Origin: Dysgonamonadaceae bacterium
Lineage (GTDB): Bacteria; Bacteroidota; Bacteroidia; Bacteroidales; Dysgonomonadaceae
DNA: 64,000 bases
Direction: 5' to 3'
Assembly (NCBI GenBank): GCA_031254645.1
Contig: JAIRUA010000012.1
Span: 124,001-188,000, forward strand
Shown: positions 1-9,181 of the stretch, piece by piece
How the letters are laid out: each line of letters begins with the position of its first letter
How positions within the stretch are numbered: the stretch's first letter is position 1
Program-made: the position numbers and the translations under genes
The notes under the pieces: generated by a model
The model's input: only the letters and a program-made list of their open reading frames with translations
Databases searched by the model: none
Told to the model about the DNA's origin: nothing

Positions 1-450
1 AGTACAGGAATGCATTATCAGTGGAATAGGAGAACGGCTTGGGCTCTCACAGGCACACGCATTGGTTGGGACACATCTCCCTCTTCGGGTACATCTTGGA
101 CGCGGGATAACGACCCTTGTCCTGCGGGTTGGCGTGTCCCTACGCAATCTGAGCTTCAGTCTCTTGCGAACGCCGGCAGTGTTTGGAACACCCTTAATGG
201 TGCGTATGGTCGTCTTTTCGGTACTGCGCCTAATCAAATTTTCTTACCCGCAGCGGGTTGGCGTGATAATGGCTTTGGGATGGTCGATCTTGTGGGTGGA
301 TACGGTTGCTACTGGAGTAGTACGCCTCTCAACGCGAGAGACGGCGCGTGGTATTTGGGCTTCATCAGTACAAATATGCTCACGGATAGTGACAACCGCA
401 ACCATTATCGTGCGAACGGCTATTCTGTGCGTTGCGTGGCAGAAGAATAG
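1..450 (+). CDS. FISUMP-domain protein, C-terminal part (5' end outside window)
   Basis: The reading frame is open from base 1, so only the last 149 residues are present and the start lies upstream. The segment has the features of the Fibrobacter succinogenes major paralogous (FISUMP) domain: a CPAGWRVPT motif, a W/G-rich middle, a YWSS motif and a closing GYSVRCV motif just before the stop. Such domains are common in exported or surface proteins of Bacteroidetes and Fibrobacteres, often as large paralogous families; their function is unknown. Surface location is inferred from the family, since the signal peptide is not visible here. Confidence 0.8.
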   Translation, partial: STGMHYQWNRRTAWALTGTRIGWDTSPSSGTSWTRDNDPCPAGWRVPTQSELQSLANAGSVWNTLNGAYGRLFGTAPNQIFLPAAGWRDNGFGMVDLVGGYGCYWSSTPLNARDGAWYLGFISTNMLTDSDNRNHYRANGYSVRCVAEE

Positions 451-527
451 TTTGATTTCGCTAATGTCGCGATGGACACAAACCCACACTAGCAGAGTGA
501 ATCAATACGAGTAGCGGATATTATCAT

Positions 528-544
528 ATTGTAATGATTACAAT
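528..544. repeat. 17-base perfect palindrome in the FISUMP-dapA gap
   Basis: ATTGTAATGATTACAAT is symmetric around a central G, with 8-base arms. The loop is too short for a good terminator, so an operator is possible. It lies about 50 bases upstream of the dapA promoter. Nothing else recognisable is seen between 451 and 594. Confidence 0.4.
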
Positions 545-594
545 TTTGTGATTTTTACAGAATAGAGCATTGTGAAATTTAGATATCAATTACT

Positions 595-625
595 TTTGTA
601 AGCTCTCAAAAAATGTTTAACTTTG
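595..625 (+). promoter_or_regulatory. Bacteroidetes-type promoter for dapA
   Basis: TTTG at 595-598 and TAACTTTG at 618-625 are separated by 19 bases, matching the -33/-7 promoter pattern of Bacteroidetes sigma factors. The predicted leader before the dapA ATG is about 60 bases. Confidence 0.65.
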
Positions 626-694
626 CACTCTCAACCATTTTGCTCCAAATTACTCCCCACAAGGAATAAATTGCAGTAAAAAAACAAACATTTT

Positions 695-1588
695 ATGTCA
701 AAAGTTAATCTCAAAGGAGTAGGAGTAGCATTAATTACACCTTTCGGAAAAGATAGTGCAATAGATTTTGATACGCTCGCCCAATTAGTTGATTTTCAAA
801 TTGAAAACGGCGTTGATTACATTGTGGCATTAGGAACAACAGCAGAAACGCCTACACTTTCTGAAAAAGAACATCACAAAGTGGTGCGTTTTATCGTGAA
901 CAAAGTGCAGGGAAAAGTACCTGTAGTAGTGGGGATTGGCGGAAATAACACCGCCAAATTAGTGGATACGCTGAAAACATTCGATTTTTCAGGCGTGAGC
1001 GCTATTCTTTCCGTAACGCCATATTATAGTAAACCCACGCAGGAAGGACTTTATCGCCATTATTGCGCGCTTTCGCAAGCATCGCCGCTACCGATAATTC
1101 TCTACAATGTACCGGGACGAACAGGCGTAAATATGACTGTCGAAACTACATTGCGCATCGCTCGCGACTGCAAAAACGTGGTTGCTACAAAGGAAGCTTC
1201 GGGTGACTTGACACAAATAAAAGCAATTATCGACGGCGCATCCGATGGATTTGATGTTATTTCTGGTGACGATTCTATCGTAGCCTCCGTTATCGAAATG
1301 GGTGGAATTGGCGTGATTTCGGTTTTTGCCAACGCTTTCCCGAAAGAAATGGTGTGGCTTGTGAATAATTCTCTCAAAGGAAATGCTAAAGAAGCCGGAC
1401 AAAAAATGGATTCGGAGTACAACGAAATGCTTCGTTTGATGTTCGTAGAAGGAAACCCCGCGGGAATCAAATGCTTGCTAAACTTGCGCGGTATGGTAGA
1501 AAATGAAGTGCGCTTGCCTTTGACATCGGTGAGTGCGGAAACGGAAAAGTTAATAGCGAAAGAATTGGCATTAATCACTAACCATTAA
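695..1588 (+). CDS. dapA: 4-hydroxy-tetrahydrodipicolinate synthase DapA
   Basis: Condenses pyruvate with aspartate semialdehyde in the first committed step of the lysine and diaminopimelate pathway, in the cytoplasm. The 297-residue length is typical. Visible catalytic features are the GTTAE loop with Thr48/Thr49, Tyr137 in the LYNVPGRTG motif, and the Schiff-base lysine Lys166 in ATKEASGD. The ATG follows a good promoter. ribE starts 11 bases after its stop on the same strand, so the two are probably co-transcribed although the pathways are unrelated. Confidence 0.96.
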   Translation: MSKVNLKGVGVALITPFGKDSAIDFDTLAQLVDFQIENGVDYIVALGTTAETPTLSEKEHHKVVRFIVNKVQGKVPVVVGIGGNNTAKLVDTLKTFDFSGVSAILSVTPYYSKPTQEGLYRHYCALSQASPLPIILYNVPGRTGVNMTVETTLRIARDCKNVVATKEASGDLTQIKAIIDGASDGFDVISGDDSIVASVIEMGGIGVISVFANAFPKEMVWLVNNSLKGNAKEAGQKMDSEYNEMLRLMFVEGNPAGIKCLLNLRGMVENEVRLPLTSVSAETEKLIAKELALITNH

Positions 1589-1599
1589 TCATTAGATTT

Positions 1600-2202
1600 A
1601 TGTTTTCAGGAATAGTAGAAGAAGCAGCAACTGTAGTTGCCTTACGAAAAGAAAAAAGCAACTTACACCTCACATTGCGTTGCTCATTTACCCACGAGTT
1701 GAAAATAGACCAGAGCGTGTCACACAACGGTGTTTGCCTCACAGTAGTTTCCATTGAAGGCGACACATACACTGTAACAGCCATTCAAGAAACGCTCGAC
1801 AAATCCAATCTCGGATTGTTAGAAGAAGGCAGCAAAGTAAACCTCGAACGCAGTATGATGATGAACGGACGTTTAGACGGACACATCGTGCAAGGACACG
1901 TTGACCAAACCGCCGTTTGCACCAATGTGGAAGAAGCCGATGGCAGTTGGCGCTATACTTTCGAATACGTTTTCGATAAAGAAATGGCAAAAAAAGGCTA
2001 TATGACCGTTGACAAAGGATCCGTAACCGTAAATGGTGTTAGCTTAACCGTTTGCGAGCCAACCGACAATTCGTTTCAAGTGGCAATTATTCCTTATACG
2101 TATGAATTTACCAACTTTCATCAAATTCGGAAAGGAACAGTCGTGAATTTGGAATTTGATATTATTGGTAAATATATCAGTAGAATGTTGACATTTAATT
2201 AA
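1600..2202 (+). CDS. ribE: Riboflavin synthase, alpha subunit
   Basis: Catalyses the dismutation of two 6,7-dimethyl-8-ribityllumazine molecules to riboflavin. The 200-residue protein shows the two tandem lumazine-binding repeats expected: the first begins MFSGIVEE and carries NGVCLTV near residue 45, the second begins near residue 97 with HIVQGHVD and carries NGVSLTV. It lies close behind dapA. Its stop is followed immediately by an inverted repeat reaching almost to the next start codon. Confidence 0.95.
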   Translation: MFSGIVEEAATVVALRKEKSNLHLTLRCSFTHELKIDQSVSHNGVCLTVVSIEGDTYTVTAIQETLDKSNLGLLEEGSKVNLERSMMMNGRLDGHIVQGHVDQTAVCTNVEEADGSWRYTFEYVFDKEMAKKGYMTVDKGSVTVNGVSLTVCEPTDNSFQVAIIPYTYEFTNFHQIRKGTVVNLEFDIIGKYISRMLTFN

Positions 2203-2277
2203 GTTCAAAGATTCAAAAGTTCAAAGATTCAAAAATGGAAACGTCTTGAACTTTTGAATCTTTGAATTTTTGAACTT
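2201..2277. repeat. Intergenic inverted repeat, TTCAAAGATTC word family
   Basis: The left arm (2201-2234) is built from alternating AGTTCAAAG and ATTCAAAA words and the right arm (2248-2277) is its imperfect reverse complement; GATTCAAAAGTTC pairs exactly with GAACTTTTGAATC. It starts at the ribE stop codon and ends 7 bases before the nitroreductase ATG, so it fills the whole gap. Confidence 0.8.
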
Positions 2278-2284
2278 ATAAAAT

Positions 2285-2833
2285 ATGGACTTCTTACAAT
2301 TAACCAAAGAACGTCAAAGCGACCGCGCTTTCGACATCAATCGTCCGGTAGAAAAAGAAAAAATCGAACGCATTATCGAAGCGGCACGACTTGCTCCGTC
2401 GGCTTGCAATTCGCAACCGTGGCACTTCATCGTGGTTGATCATCCGGAATTGAAAGATAAAGTTGCCGATGCCACTTCTGCACGTGCACTCGGAATGAAT
2501 CATTTCACGAAACAAGCACCCGTACATATTTTATTAGTAGAAGAAAAAGTAAATTTCTCGTCGGGTGTCGGTAGTTTGATTAAGCAAAAAGATTATGCGC
2601 AAATGGATTTGGGCATTGCAGCGGCTCACATCGCTTTGGCAGCACAAGCCGAAGGACTAGGCTCGTGCATTTTGGGTTGGTTCAATGAGCCAAAAATGAG
2701 AGAATTACTGAACATTCCGAAATCGAAACGCATTTGGTTGGATATCTGCATTGGATACAGCACACAACCATTGCGTGAGAAAAAACGCAAACCACTGCAA
2801 GAGGTTGTTTCGTACAATGAGTATAAAAAATAA
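2285..2833 (+). CDS. Nitroreductase-family FMN oxidoreductase
   Basis: A 182-residue member of the nitroreductase family, small FMN-dependent NAD(P)H oxidoreductases that usually act as dimers. The N-terminal RQSDRAFD motif (usually RRSxRxF, FMN phosphate binding) and the SACNSQPWHFIVV motif near residues 40-53 are typical, as is the central GLGSCILGWF segment. The natural electron acceptor cannot be told from sequence: nitroaromatics, quinones and flavins are all possible. It sits after ribE (riboflavin synthesis), a suggestive but weak link to flavin use. Confidence 0.88.
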   Translation: MDFLQLTKERQSDRAFDINRPVEKEKIERIIEAARLAPSACNSQPWHFIVVDHPELKDKVADATSARALGMNHFTKQAPVHILLVEEKVNFSSGVGSLIKQKDYAQMDLGIAAAHIALAAQAEGLGSCILGWFNEPKMRELLNIPKSKRIWLDICIGYSTQPLREKKRKPLQEVVSYNEYKK

Positions 2834-3002
2834 TGATGCATTAAAATACCGATTATCGAGTATGAAAATTAATCTTTCATCTTTTTAACACGGTTTTTTC
2901 GCTTGCTTCATAAAAATATATCACCTTTGTAGGCTAAAATTGCAACGAATGAAACAAGCAGATAATAATTAGTGATTATCGGCAAGTTTTATACACTATA
3001 CA

Positions 3003-4349
3003 ATGATAAAAATGAGACTAAAAATAAAGCACTTCTTTTTGTTGATTGCTATTTTTTCGACCACACTTGTAGCATTTGCACAAAATACAGGCACTAATTC
3101 GCCATACGGACGATATGGCTTTGGGCTTCTGTCAAATCCCACATTCGGTGCATCGGAAGCGATGGGCGGTATCAGTTACGGATTGCGAAGAAGCCAACAA
3201 GTCAATCCCGGCAATCCGGCATCTTATTCGGTACTTGACACACTGACATTTGTCTTCGATTTCGGCGTATCAGGACAAATGGCACGTATGAGTGATGGCG
3301 TTAATTCGCGCGATTTCTACAATGGCAATCTTGACTACGTTGCCATCCAATTCCCGATTTTGCGCAATGTAGCCGCCAGTATCGGTTTACTTCCTTTTTC
3401 GAAAGTGGGTTACAACTTCGGCGCACTTCGACAAGATGATATTCTGTACATCGAAACGTACAGAGGAACGGGCGGATTGAACCGAATATATGGAGGAATT
3501 GCCTGGGAGCCGGTTCAAAATCTTTCAGTGGGAACGAATATCTCTTACTTATTCGGAAATTTTTCACATTCCAGTGTACTTGTTCCGATTGCCGGCACCG
3601 CTTCAGTTAGTGAGGCGAAACATACTTATTCTATTCGAGATATAAAATTCGATTTCGGAGTACAACGAACACTCCCTCTCGACGACACTCGCTCAATAAC
3701 ACTTGGCGCGGTCTATTCGCCAAAAATAAACACTACGGCAGATGTAACGCCTTCAAGAATGCTGTTTGCGTCAGATCCATATCAAAATCCATGGCAACGA
3801 CCGGTAGAAATACTTCCGTCGGATACGTTACGCGGCGCTTCATTCCAACTCCCCCACTCTTTCGGCTTGGGTTTTACTTATAGTACAAACAATTTTTTGG
3901 TGGGCGTTGACGGCGAATACCAACTTTGGAAAGGTTTAAACTATCCCGATGCGTTAGATGGATTGACAAGAGATACCCGGTTCAACGATACATATCGCAT
4001 TGCTTCGGGTGTTGAATATGTAATGAATCCGTATGGTCAACGATTTCTTGAGCGTATTCGCTTTCGTGCAGGCGCTTCTTTTGCGAACTCTTATCTCAAT
4101 GTAAATGTTTTTAATCCGGAAAACAACAGCCATACAGGCACCGGTACATTTAAAGAATATGGTGTAAATGTTGGGCTAGGATTACCTTTTCACGATTTTA
4201 TGAGCGGACGTATGTCTATGATTAATATCGGATTTGGTTATACCCGCCAACAACCCGATAATAGATCAATGATTGCGCAAGATATGTTCAAAATATCTGT
4301 CAATATGAATATTAATGAGTTCTGGTTCATGAAACGTCTGATGCAGTAA
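3003..4349 (+). CDS. Outer-membrane beta-barrel protein
   Basis: A 448-residue exported protein with a cleavable signal peptide (hydrophobic stretch, likely cut after AFAQ near residue 27). The mature part is rich in alternating glycine/aromatic beta-strand patterns and begins NSPYGRYGFG, a pattern I associate with Bacteroidetes outer-membrane proteins encoded near TPR and LptC-like genes. A second ATG at 3012 is an alternative start and hardly changes the signal peptide. The role is unknown; a FadL/OmpP1-like barrel is the nearest guess. It is followed by the TPR and LptC-like genes in the same orientation, suggesting an envelope operon. Confidence 0.75.
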   Translation: MIKMRLKIKHFFLLIAIFSTTLVAFAQNTGTNSPYGRYGFGLLSNPTFGASEAMGGISYGLRRSQQVNPGNPASYSVLDTLTFVFDFGVSGQMARMSDGVNSRDFYNGNLDYVAIQFPILRNVAASIGLLPFSKVGYNFGALRQDDILYIETYRGTGGLNRIYGGIAWEPVQNLSVGTNISYLFGNFSHSSVLVPIAGTASVSEAKHTYSIRDIKFDFGVQRTLPLDDTRSITLGAVYSPKINTTADVTPSRMLFASDPYQNPWQRPVEILPSDTLRGASFQLPHSFGLGFTYSTNNFLVGVDGEYQLWKGLNYPDALDGLTRDTRFNDTYRIASGVEYVMNPYGQRFLERIRFRAGASFANSYLNVNVFNPENNSHTGTGTFKEYGVNVGLGLPFHDFMSGRMSMINIGFGYTRQQPDNRSMIAQDMFKISVNMNINEFWFMKRLMQ

Positions 4350-4468
4350 CTCCTAAATTAAAAAGTAGAAAAAGCGCACATTAAACTTTTTGTTTAACGT
4401 AGTGTCTTATTAAAACAACCAAAAACCGAAAGGTTTATCAGTGAAATCAAATTAAAACAACAGAGAAT

Positions 4469-5821
4469 ATGAAAAAATTACTATTATTCGGAGTTATAGC
4501 TGTCTTGATGCTTTCCGGAGCGAGAGCACAACAGGTAGTTTCGCCTTTTGGCACCGGCGAAGATAGTGTAAGATGTATACAAAACTTGAGTCTATTGCAG
4601 ACATCTTATCGTGCAGAAGATTTTAGAGGAGCATTAGGTCCTTGGACACACGTGTATGAAAATTGTCCGGCATCAAGTATAAATATCTATATTTACGGAC
4701 CGTCAATTTTCAAACACCTGCATTCACAAGAAACCGATCCTACTAAAAGACAAGAGCTTGTCGATAAAGTAATGGAACTATACGACAATCGTATGAAACA
4801 TTTCGGTCATCGTGAATCACGCGCCACTGTTCTCGCATTCAAAACGTATGATTATATGGAAATGATGGACAATCAAACCGATCAAAACATTGTTTATCAG
4901 TGGTTGGGTGAAGCCATTAATGAAATGGGTGCAAAAATGGAGCCTGCTGATGCTTTTTGGCATTTCCTTACTGCATCTTTTATGAGATTTCAAAGAGATA
5001 ATTCATTAAGAGAACAGTATGTTGAAGATTATTTCAGAATAACCGGTTACATTGATGCAGCAATCGCCAATGCACAAGCAGTCAGCGAGCAAGCAACCGC
5101 TGAATATTTGGCAGGACTTAGAGAAAGTATTTCAGCCGGATTTATTGCAAGTGGTGCAGGTGATTGCGATACGCTTACCAAATTTTATGCCGATAAAGTA
5201 GAAGCAAACAAAGACAACAAAGAATTTTTGAATGAAGTATTGCGTTCGTTAAATCAAGTGGGTTGTAGAGAATCGGATTTGTTTATCACAATTTCGGAAC
5301 TTCTTTACAAAATTGAGCCTACTGCCACCGCAGCCGTTGGTATGGCAACAAGAGCACAAAGGGAAGGTGATATGAATACAGCCATCAGACTTTATACCGA
5401 AGCTGCAAATTTGGAAACCGATGCCAACACAGCTTCCAATTATATGATGCAAATAGCAAGAATTCGTGCAAGCCAAAACAGTCATTCGGCAGCAAGAGCA
5501 GCGGCGCTCGAAGCATTAAGATTTAATCCGAATAACGGCTCTGCCTATATGCTCATCGGTTCGCTCTATGCAGCAACGGCAAATAATATTTTCCCCGAGC
5601 CGGGAAGAAGAGGGTTAGTATTCAATGCCGCAGTAGATAAATTACAACGTGCCATTGCGGTTGACCCAAGTCTTGCCGCAGAAGCAAATGCGCTTATCCG
5701 TAACTATTCTCAGCATTTTATGGATAATGAAAGTGCCTTTATGATGGGTATCAGAGCCGGAGAACAAGTACACGTTCCGGGATGGATTAATGAAACAACT
5801 ACAGTTCGTTTTAGACCATAA
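4469..5821 (+). CDS. Exported tetratricopeptide-repeat protein
   Basis: A 450-residue protein with an N-terminal signal peptide (cut probably after RAQ, residue 21). The C-terminal half shows TPR-type helical repeats (for example around residues 290-400, with NNGSAYMLIGSLYAATA and LQRAIAVDPSLA). TPRs are protein-protein scaffolds, so a periplasmic envelope-assembly role is likely. It lies between the barrel gene and the LptC-like gene with only 35 bases to the latter's ATG, which suggests a shared transcript. No catalytic motif is visible. Confidence 0.78.
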   Translation: MKKLLLFGVIAVLMLSGARAQQVVSPFGTGEDSVRCIQNLSLLQTSYRAEDFRGALGPWTHVYENCPASSINIYIYGPSIFKHLHSQETDPTKRQELVDKVMELYDNRMKHFGHRESRATVLAFKTYDYMEMMDNQTDQNIVYQWLGEAINEMGAKMEPADAFWHFLTASFMRFQRDNSLREQYVEDYFRITGYIDAAIANAQAVSEQATAEYLAGLRESISAGFIASGAGDCDTLTKFYADKVEANKDNKEFLNEVLRSLNQVGCRESDLFITISELLYKIEPTATAAVGMATRAQREGDMNTAIRLYTEAANLETDANTASNYMMQIARIRASQNSHSAARAAALEALRFNPNNGSAYMLIGSLYAATANNIFPEPGRRGLVFNAAVDKLQRAIAVDPSLAAEANALIRNYSQHFMDNESAFMMGIRAGEQVHVPGWINETTTVRFRP

Positions 5822-5856
5822 TTCACTTTTGAATTTTGTTGAGACAACAACGAAAT

Positions 5857-6501
5857 ATGAATCATTATTGGCGCATAACAACCACATTTTCTGTGGTTGT
5901 TATGCTCCTTTTTTTTGTATCGTGCAGGGATAGTAATAAGGATTTTGTAGCGTTTGAGTTCGACCCCGAGCTGGTGCCCACAATGACCACTACACAAGTG
6001 AATATGCTCATTTCCGAAGAAGGAACTACACGCATGCGAGCGTTAGCTGATGTGTGGGAAATGTTTGACAGAGCAACAGAACCACACTGGTTTTTTCCCG
6101 AAGGAATTTATGTGGAAGAATTTGACTCGCTGTTTACCATCGTAACCACCATAAAAGCCGATACAGCGTGGAATTTTACGGCAAAAGAACTATGGCAATT
6201 GAGAGGAAATGTGAAAATTGTAAGCATTTCCGGTGATGAATTTGAAACCGAAGAACTGTTTATGAGTCAATCCGAAGAACGTTTTTTTTCTGATAAATAC
6301 ATTGAAATAAGACGAGAGGACGGCACAATAATAAGAGGTACAGGATTTGAATCGAATCAATCAATGACCGAATGGACTATTCGCAGACCGCACGATAGCA
6401 GATTTCCATTTGTAGAAGCGACTCCAATAACAATAGAGCCTTTCGATGAAAGTGAGTTGGAAGAAGATCCGGAAGAAAATGAAATAGAAGAAGAAGAATA
6501 G
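5857..6501 (+). CDS. lptC: LptC-like LPS export lipoprotein
   Basis: A 214-residue lipoprotein: after a hydrophobic segment a lipobox FVSC is seen at about residues 20-23. The rest is a beta-rich LptC/OstA-like fold with segments such as AKELWQLRGNVKIVS and GDEFETEELFMS that resemble the repeating strands of LPS-bridge proteins, and a very acidic C-terminal tail. LptC links the inner-membrane LptBFG transporter to LptA. An upstream in-frame TTG at 5836 is possible, but ATG 5857 gives a clean signal peptide. A terminator follows. Confidence 0.78.
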   Translation: MNHYWRITTTFSVVVMLLFFVSCRDSNKDFVAFEFDPELVPTMTTTQVNMLISEEGTTRMRALADVWEMFDRATEPHWFFPEGIYVEEFDSLFTIVTTIKADTAWNFTAKELWQLRGNVKIVSISGDEFETEELFMSQSEERFFSDKYIEIRREDGTIIRGTGFESNQSMTEWTIRRPHDSRFPFVEATPITIEPFDESELEEDPEENEIEEEE

Positions 6502-6527
6502 ACGCGGTTATTACCACGTCTTTTTTG
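6501..6527 (+). terminator. Intrinsic terminator after lptC-like gene
   Basis: The stem GACGCGG / CCACGTC (one mismatch) with a TTATTA loop is followed by six T residues, directly after the lptC stop codon. It separates the envelope operon from ftsW. Confidence 0.7.
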
Positions 6528-6639
6528 TTAAGAAACACGTTAATTTTTCAATATCATTTGTATTTTCATCCTAAAATACTTAATATTGTATCTTTTTGGA
6601 ATTATCCTCATCATAATCACGACAAAGATTATATAAAGT

Positions 6640-7959
6640 ATGCACAGTCAGGAAGATATACAAAACACCGAGAATAAAACAATCGATGCTTCGCAAATAG
6701 AGTTGACATTGGAACAATCTCTTTTGCAGAAAATTTTGGAACAATTCAAAGGCGACAAAGTAATATGGTCTATTTTTGTCGTCCTATGTATGATTTCGTT
6801 GGTGGAAGTTTATAGTTCTTCGAGCGCTCTTTTCGTGCGCACCGACACTTCGCCTATTCTGCGACACGCGATATTCCTTATCATCGGCGTAGGAGTCATT
6901 TTATTTATTCACAACGTACCATACAAATATTTCTCTTTGTCTATATTCGTTCTACTGATATCTATTATTTTACTGATAATTACCACCATCGGCGTGGGTA
7001 ATGCTGTAGTAATGAACGATGCCAACAGGTGGTTTCGAATTTTCGGAATCACTATACAGCCATCCGAAATAGCCAAAATATCGCTGATGGTAACCATTGC
7101 CTTTTTGCTCAGCAAGCAAAATGGCGAAAATGACAAAACACTGTTTCGTTGGATGTTAGGCTTAACGCTTGTTGTCTGCGCGATTATAGCCGTAGATAAT
7201 TTATCTACATCTATGTTGCTCTTTGGCGTATGTTTTTTGTTGATGTATATCGGCAACGTTAGTATAGCTTGCCTATTGAAAACAGCCGGTGTACTTGTTC
7301 TCAGTGTAACTCTTTTTATCTTGTCACTCAACGTAATGCCCGATGATTGGAAAAGGACCGGTCCCTTGAGGCGTGCCGTAACGTGGGAAAATCGCATCCT
7401 GAATTTCGGAAAAACAAACAATTCGGTAGAAGAAAACCAATTTACGCTCGATGGTGAGAATTTTCAGAAAAATGCCGCTAAAATAGCCATTGCCAACGGC
7501 GGCATATTTGGTGTATTTCCGGGCAATAGTACTGCGCGCAATTTTCTTCCACACGCATACTCCGATTTTATTTATGCCATTATTATCGAAGAAATGGGGA
7601 TAATCGGTGGTATTCTTGTGCTGCTGTTGTACGTCATTATTCTAATTCGGGCAGGAATGATAGCCCGAAGGGTTGATAAACTTTTTCCGAAATATCTCGT
7701 ATTAGGCTCGGGATTGATGTTATCCATTCAAGCATTTATGCATATGGGTGTCAACGTGGGATTGTTTCCTGTTACGGGACAGCCACTGCCGCTTATCAGT
7801 TTGGGCGGCACGTCAACAGTGATTACTTGTGCCTATTTTGGTTTGATTTTGAGTGCCGATCGTTTCGGTATTGGTAAAAAAATTGGCAAGAAGAAAGACG
7901 AAAAAGAGGTTGAAATAGAAGAAAACAACGAGGTAGAATTTGAAGTAATAAAAGTATAA
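6640..7959 (+). CDS. ftsW: Cell-division SEDS glycosyltransferase FtsW
   Basis: Polymerises lipid II into septal peptidoglycan together with a class B PBP. The 439-residue protein has about ten transmembrane helices and the SEDS hallmarks: QPSEIAK near residue 140, a large extracytoplasmic loop around 230-300 (with GGIFGVFPGNST) and a C-terminal GQPLPLISLGGTS motif. The first 38 residues and last 25 are charged and cytoplasmic. Its position directly before murG identifies it as FtsW rather than RodA. Confidence 0.93.
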   Translation: MHSQEDIQNTENKTIDASQIELTLEQSLLQKILEQFKGDKVIWSIFVVLCMISLVEVYSSSSALFVRTDTSPILRHAIFLIIGVGVILFIHNVPYKYFSLSIFVLLISIILLIITTIGVGNAVVMNDANRWFRIFGITIQPSEIAKISLMVTIAFLLSKQNGENDKTLFRWMLGLTLVVCAIIAVDNLSTSMLLFGVCFLLMYIGNVSIACLLKTAGVLVLSVTLFILSLNVMPDDWKRTGPLRRAVTWENRILNFGKTNNSVEENQFTLDGENFQKNAAKIAIANGGIFGVFPGNSTARNFLPHAYSDFIYAIIIEEMGIIGGILVLLLYVIILIRAGMIARRVDKLFPKYLVLGSGLMLSIQAFMHMGVNVGLFPVTGQPLPLISLGGTSTVITCAYFGLILSADRFGIGKKIGKKKDEKEVEIEENNEVEFEVIKV

Positions 7960-7962
7960 TTT

Positions 7963-8043
7963 GATTTTAGATTGTAGATTTACAATTTTAGATTTGCAGG
8001 TACACTGCCTTCAATTGTAAATCTAAAATCTAAAATCTAAAAT
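7963..8043. repeat. Intergenic inverted repeat, ATTTTAGATT word family
   Basis: Tandem copies of a TTTTAGATT word (7963-8000) face reverse-complement copies (8011-8043). The right arm ends on the base before the murG ATG at 8044, so it would place the murG ribosome-binding region inside a stem. Confidence 0.8.
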
Positions 8044-9159
8044 ATGAGTAAACCTTACCGTATAATAATCAGCGGCGGCGGCACAGGCGGACACATTTTC
8101 CCCGCCATTTCCATCGCCAATGCCATAAAAGCACGTTGGAACGATGCCGAAATCCTTTTCGTGGGTGCTGAAAATCGAATGGAAATGGAACGTGTACCGG
8201 CAGCAGGATACAAAATTATCGGGCTTCCAGTGGCAGGATTCGACCGAAAAAACCTGTTTAAAAACATTCCGGTTGTATTCAAACTATTGAAAAGTATGCA
8301 TCGTGCCAAAAAAATCATCAACGATTTCAAACCTGATATCGCTATCGGTGTAGGCGGTTATGCGAGCGGACCAATCCTAAAAGCTGCCGCTTCGGAAGAC
8401 GTGCCGACGTTGCTTCAAGAACAGAACTCATACGCAGGCGTTACGAATAAAATGTTGGCAAAACAGGCATCGAAAATCTGTGTTGCATACGAAGGAATGG
8501 AAAAATTCTTCCCGAAAGAAAAAATCGTTCTCACGGGCAACCCTACCCGACAAGATTTAGTTGTTTCGGACGAAAATCGCCAAAAAGGATATGCGTTTTT
8601 CCAACTGGATTCGAATAAAAAAACGATTTTGATGCTCGGCGGAAGCTTAGGTGCACGCACATTGAATGAGAGCATCGTTTCCGCTTTTCCGATATTGGGA
8701 AAAGCAGATAATTTGCAAATTATCTGGCAATGCGGAAAATATTACTACAACGATATGTTGCAATTGAAAGCAGAAGGAAAGATTCCGCCAAATGTATATC
8801 TTTTTGATTTCGTTTCACGAATGGATTACGCCTATTCGGTTGCTGATCTTGTGATTTCGCGTGCAGGAGCAGGCTCAATTTCAGAATTTTGCTTATTGGA
8901 AAAGCCTGTGATTTTAGTGCCGTCACCCAACGTAGCGGAAGACCATCAAACGAAAAATGCGCAAGCATTGACATCAAAAAATGCTGCCGTTATGATAGCA
9001 GACAAAGATGCGCCCACGCAACTCTTTGATATCGCCATCGAATTGATAAACGATGAAGAAAAATTGAAAGAATTGAGCGAAAATATTTCAAAAATGGCAT
9101 TGAGAGATTCGGCGGAAAAGATTGTAGATGAGATTGAGAGAATAATGATTAAACAGTAA
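8044..9159 (+). CDS. murG: UDP-GlcNAc:lipid I transferase MurG
   Basis: Membrane-associated glycosyltransferase that adds GlcNAc to lipid I to form lipid II. The 371-residue protein shows the N-terminal GGGTGGH donor/acceptor motif (residues 11-17), a second G-rich loop GGSLGA near residue 200, and the RAGAGSISE motif with [10 protein letters not shown] in the C-terminal domain that binds UDP-GlcNAc. It follows ftsW as in other Bacteroidetes dcw clusters. Confidence 0.96.
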   Translation: MSKPYRIIISGGGTGGHIFPAISIANAIKARWNDAEILFVGAENRMEMERVPAAGYKIIGLPVAGFDRKNLFKNIPVVFKLLKSMHRAKKIINDFKPDIAIGVGGYASGPILKAAASEDVPTLLQEQNSYAGVTNKMLAKQASKICVAYEGMEKFFPKEKIVLTGNPTRQDLVVSDENRQKGYAFFQLDSNKKTILMLGGSLGARTLNESIVSAFPILGKADNLQIIWQCGKYYYNDMLQLKAEGKIPPNVYLFDFVSRMDYAYSVADLVISRAGAGSISEFCLLEKPVILVPSPNVAEDHQTKNAQALTSKNAAVMIADKDAPTQLFDIAIELINDEEKLKELSENISKMALRDSAEKIVDEIERIMIKQ

Positions 9160-9181
9160 TACTCTTTTAATAGGAGTGAAA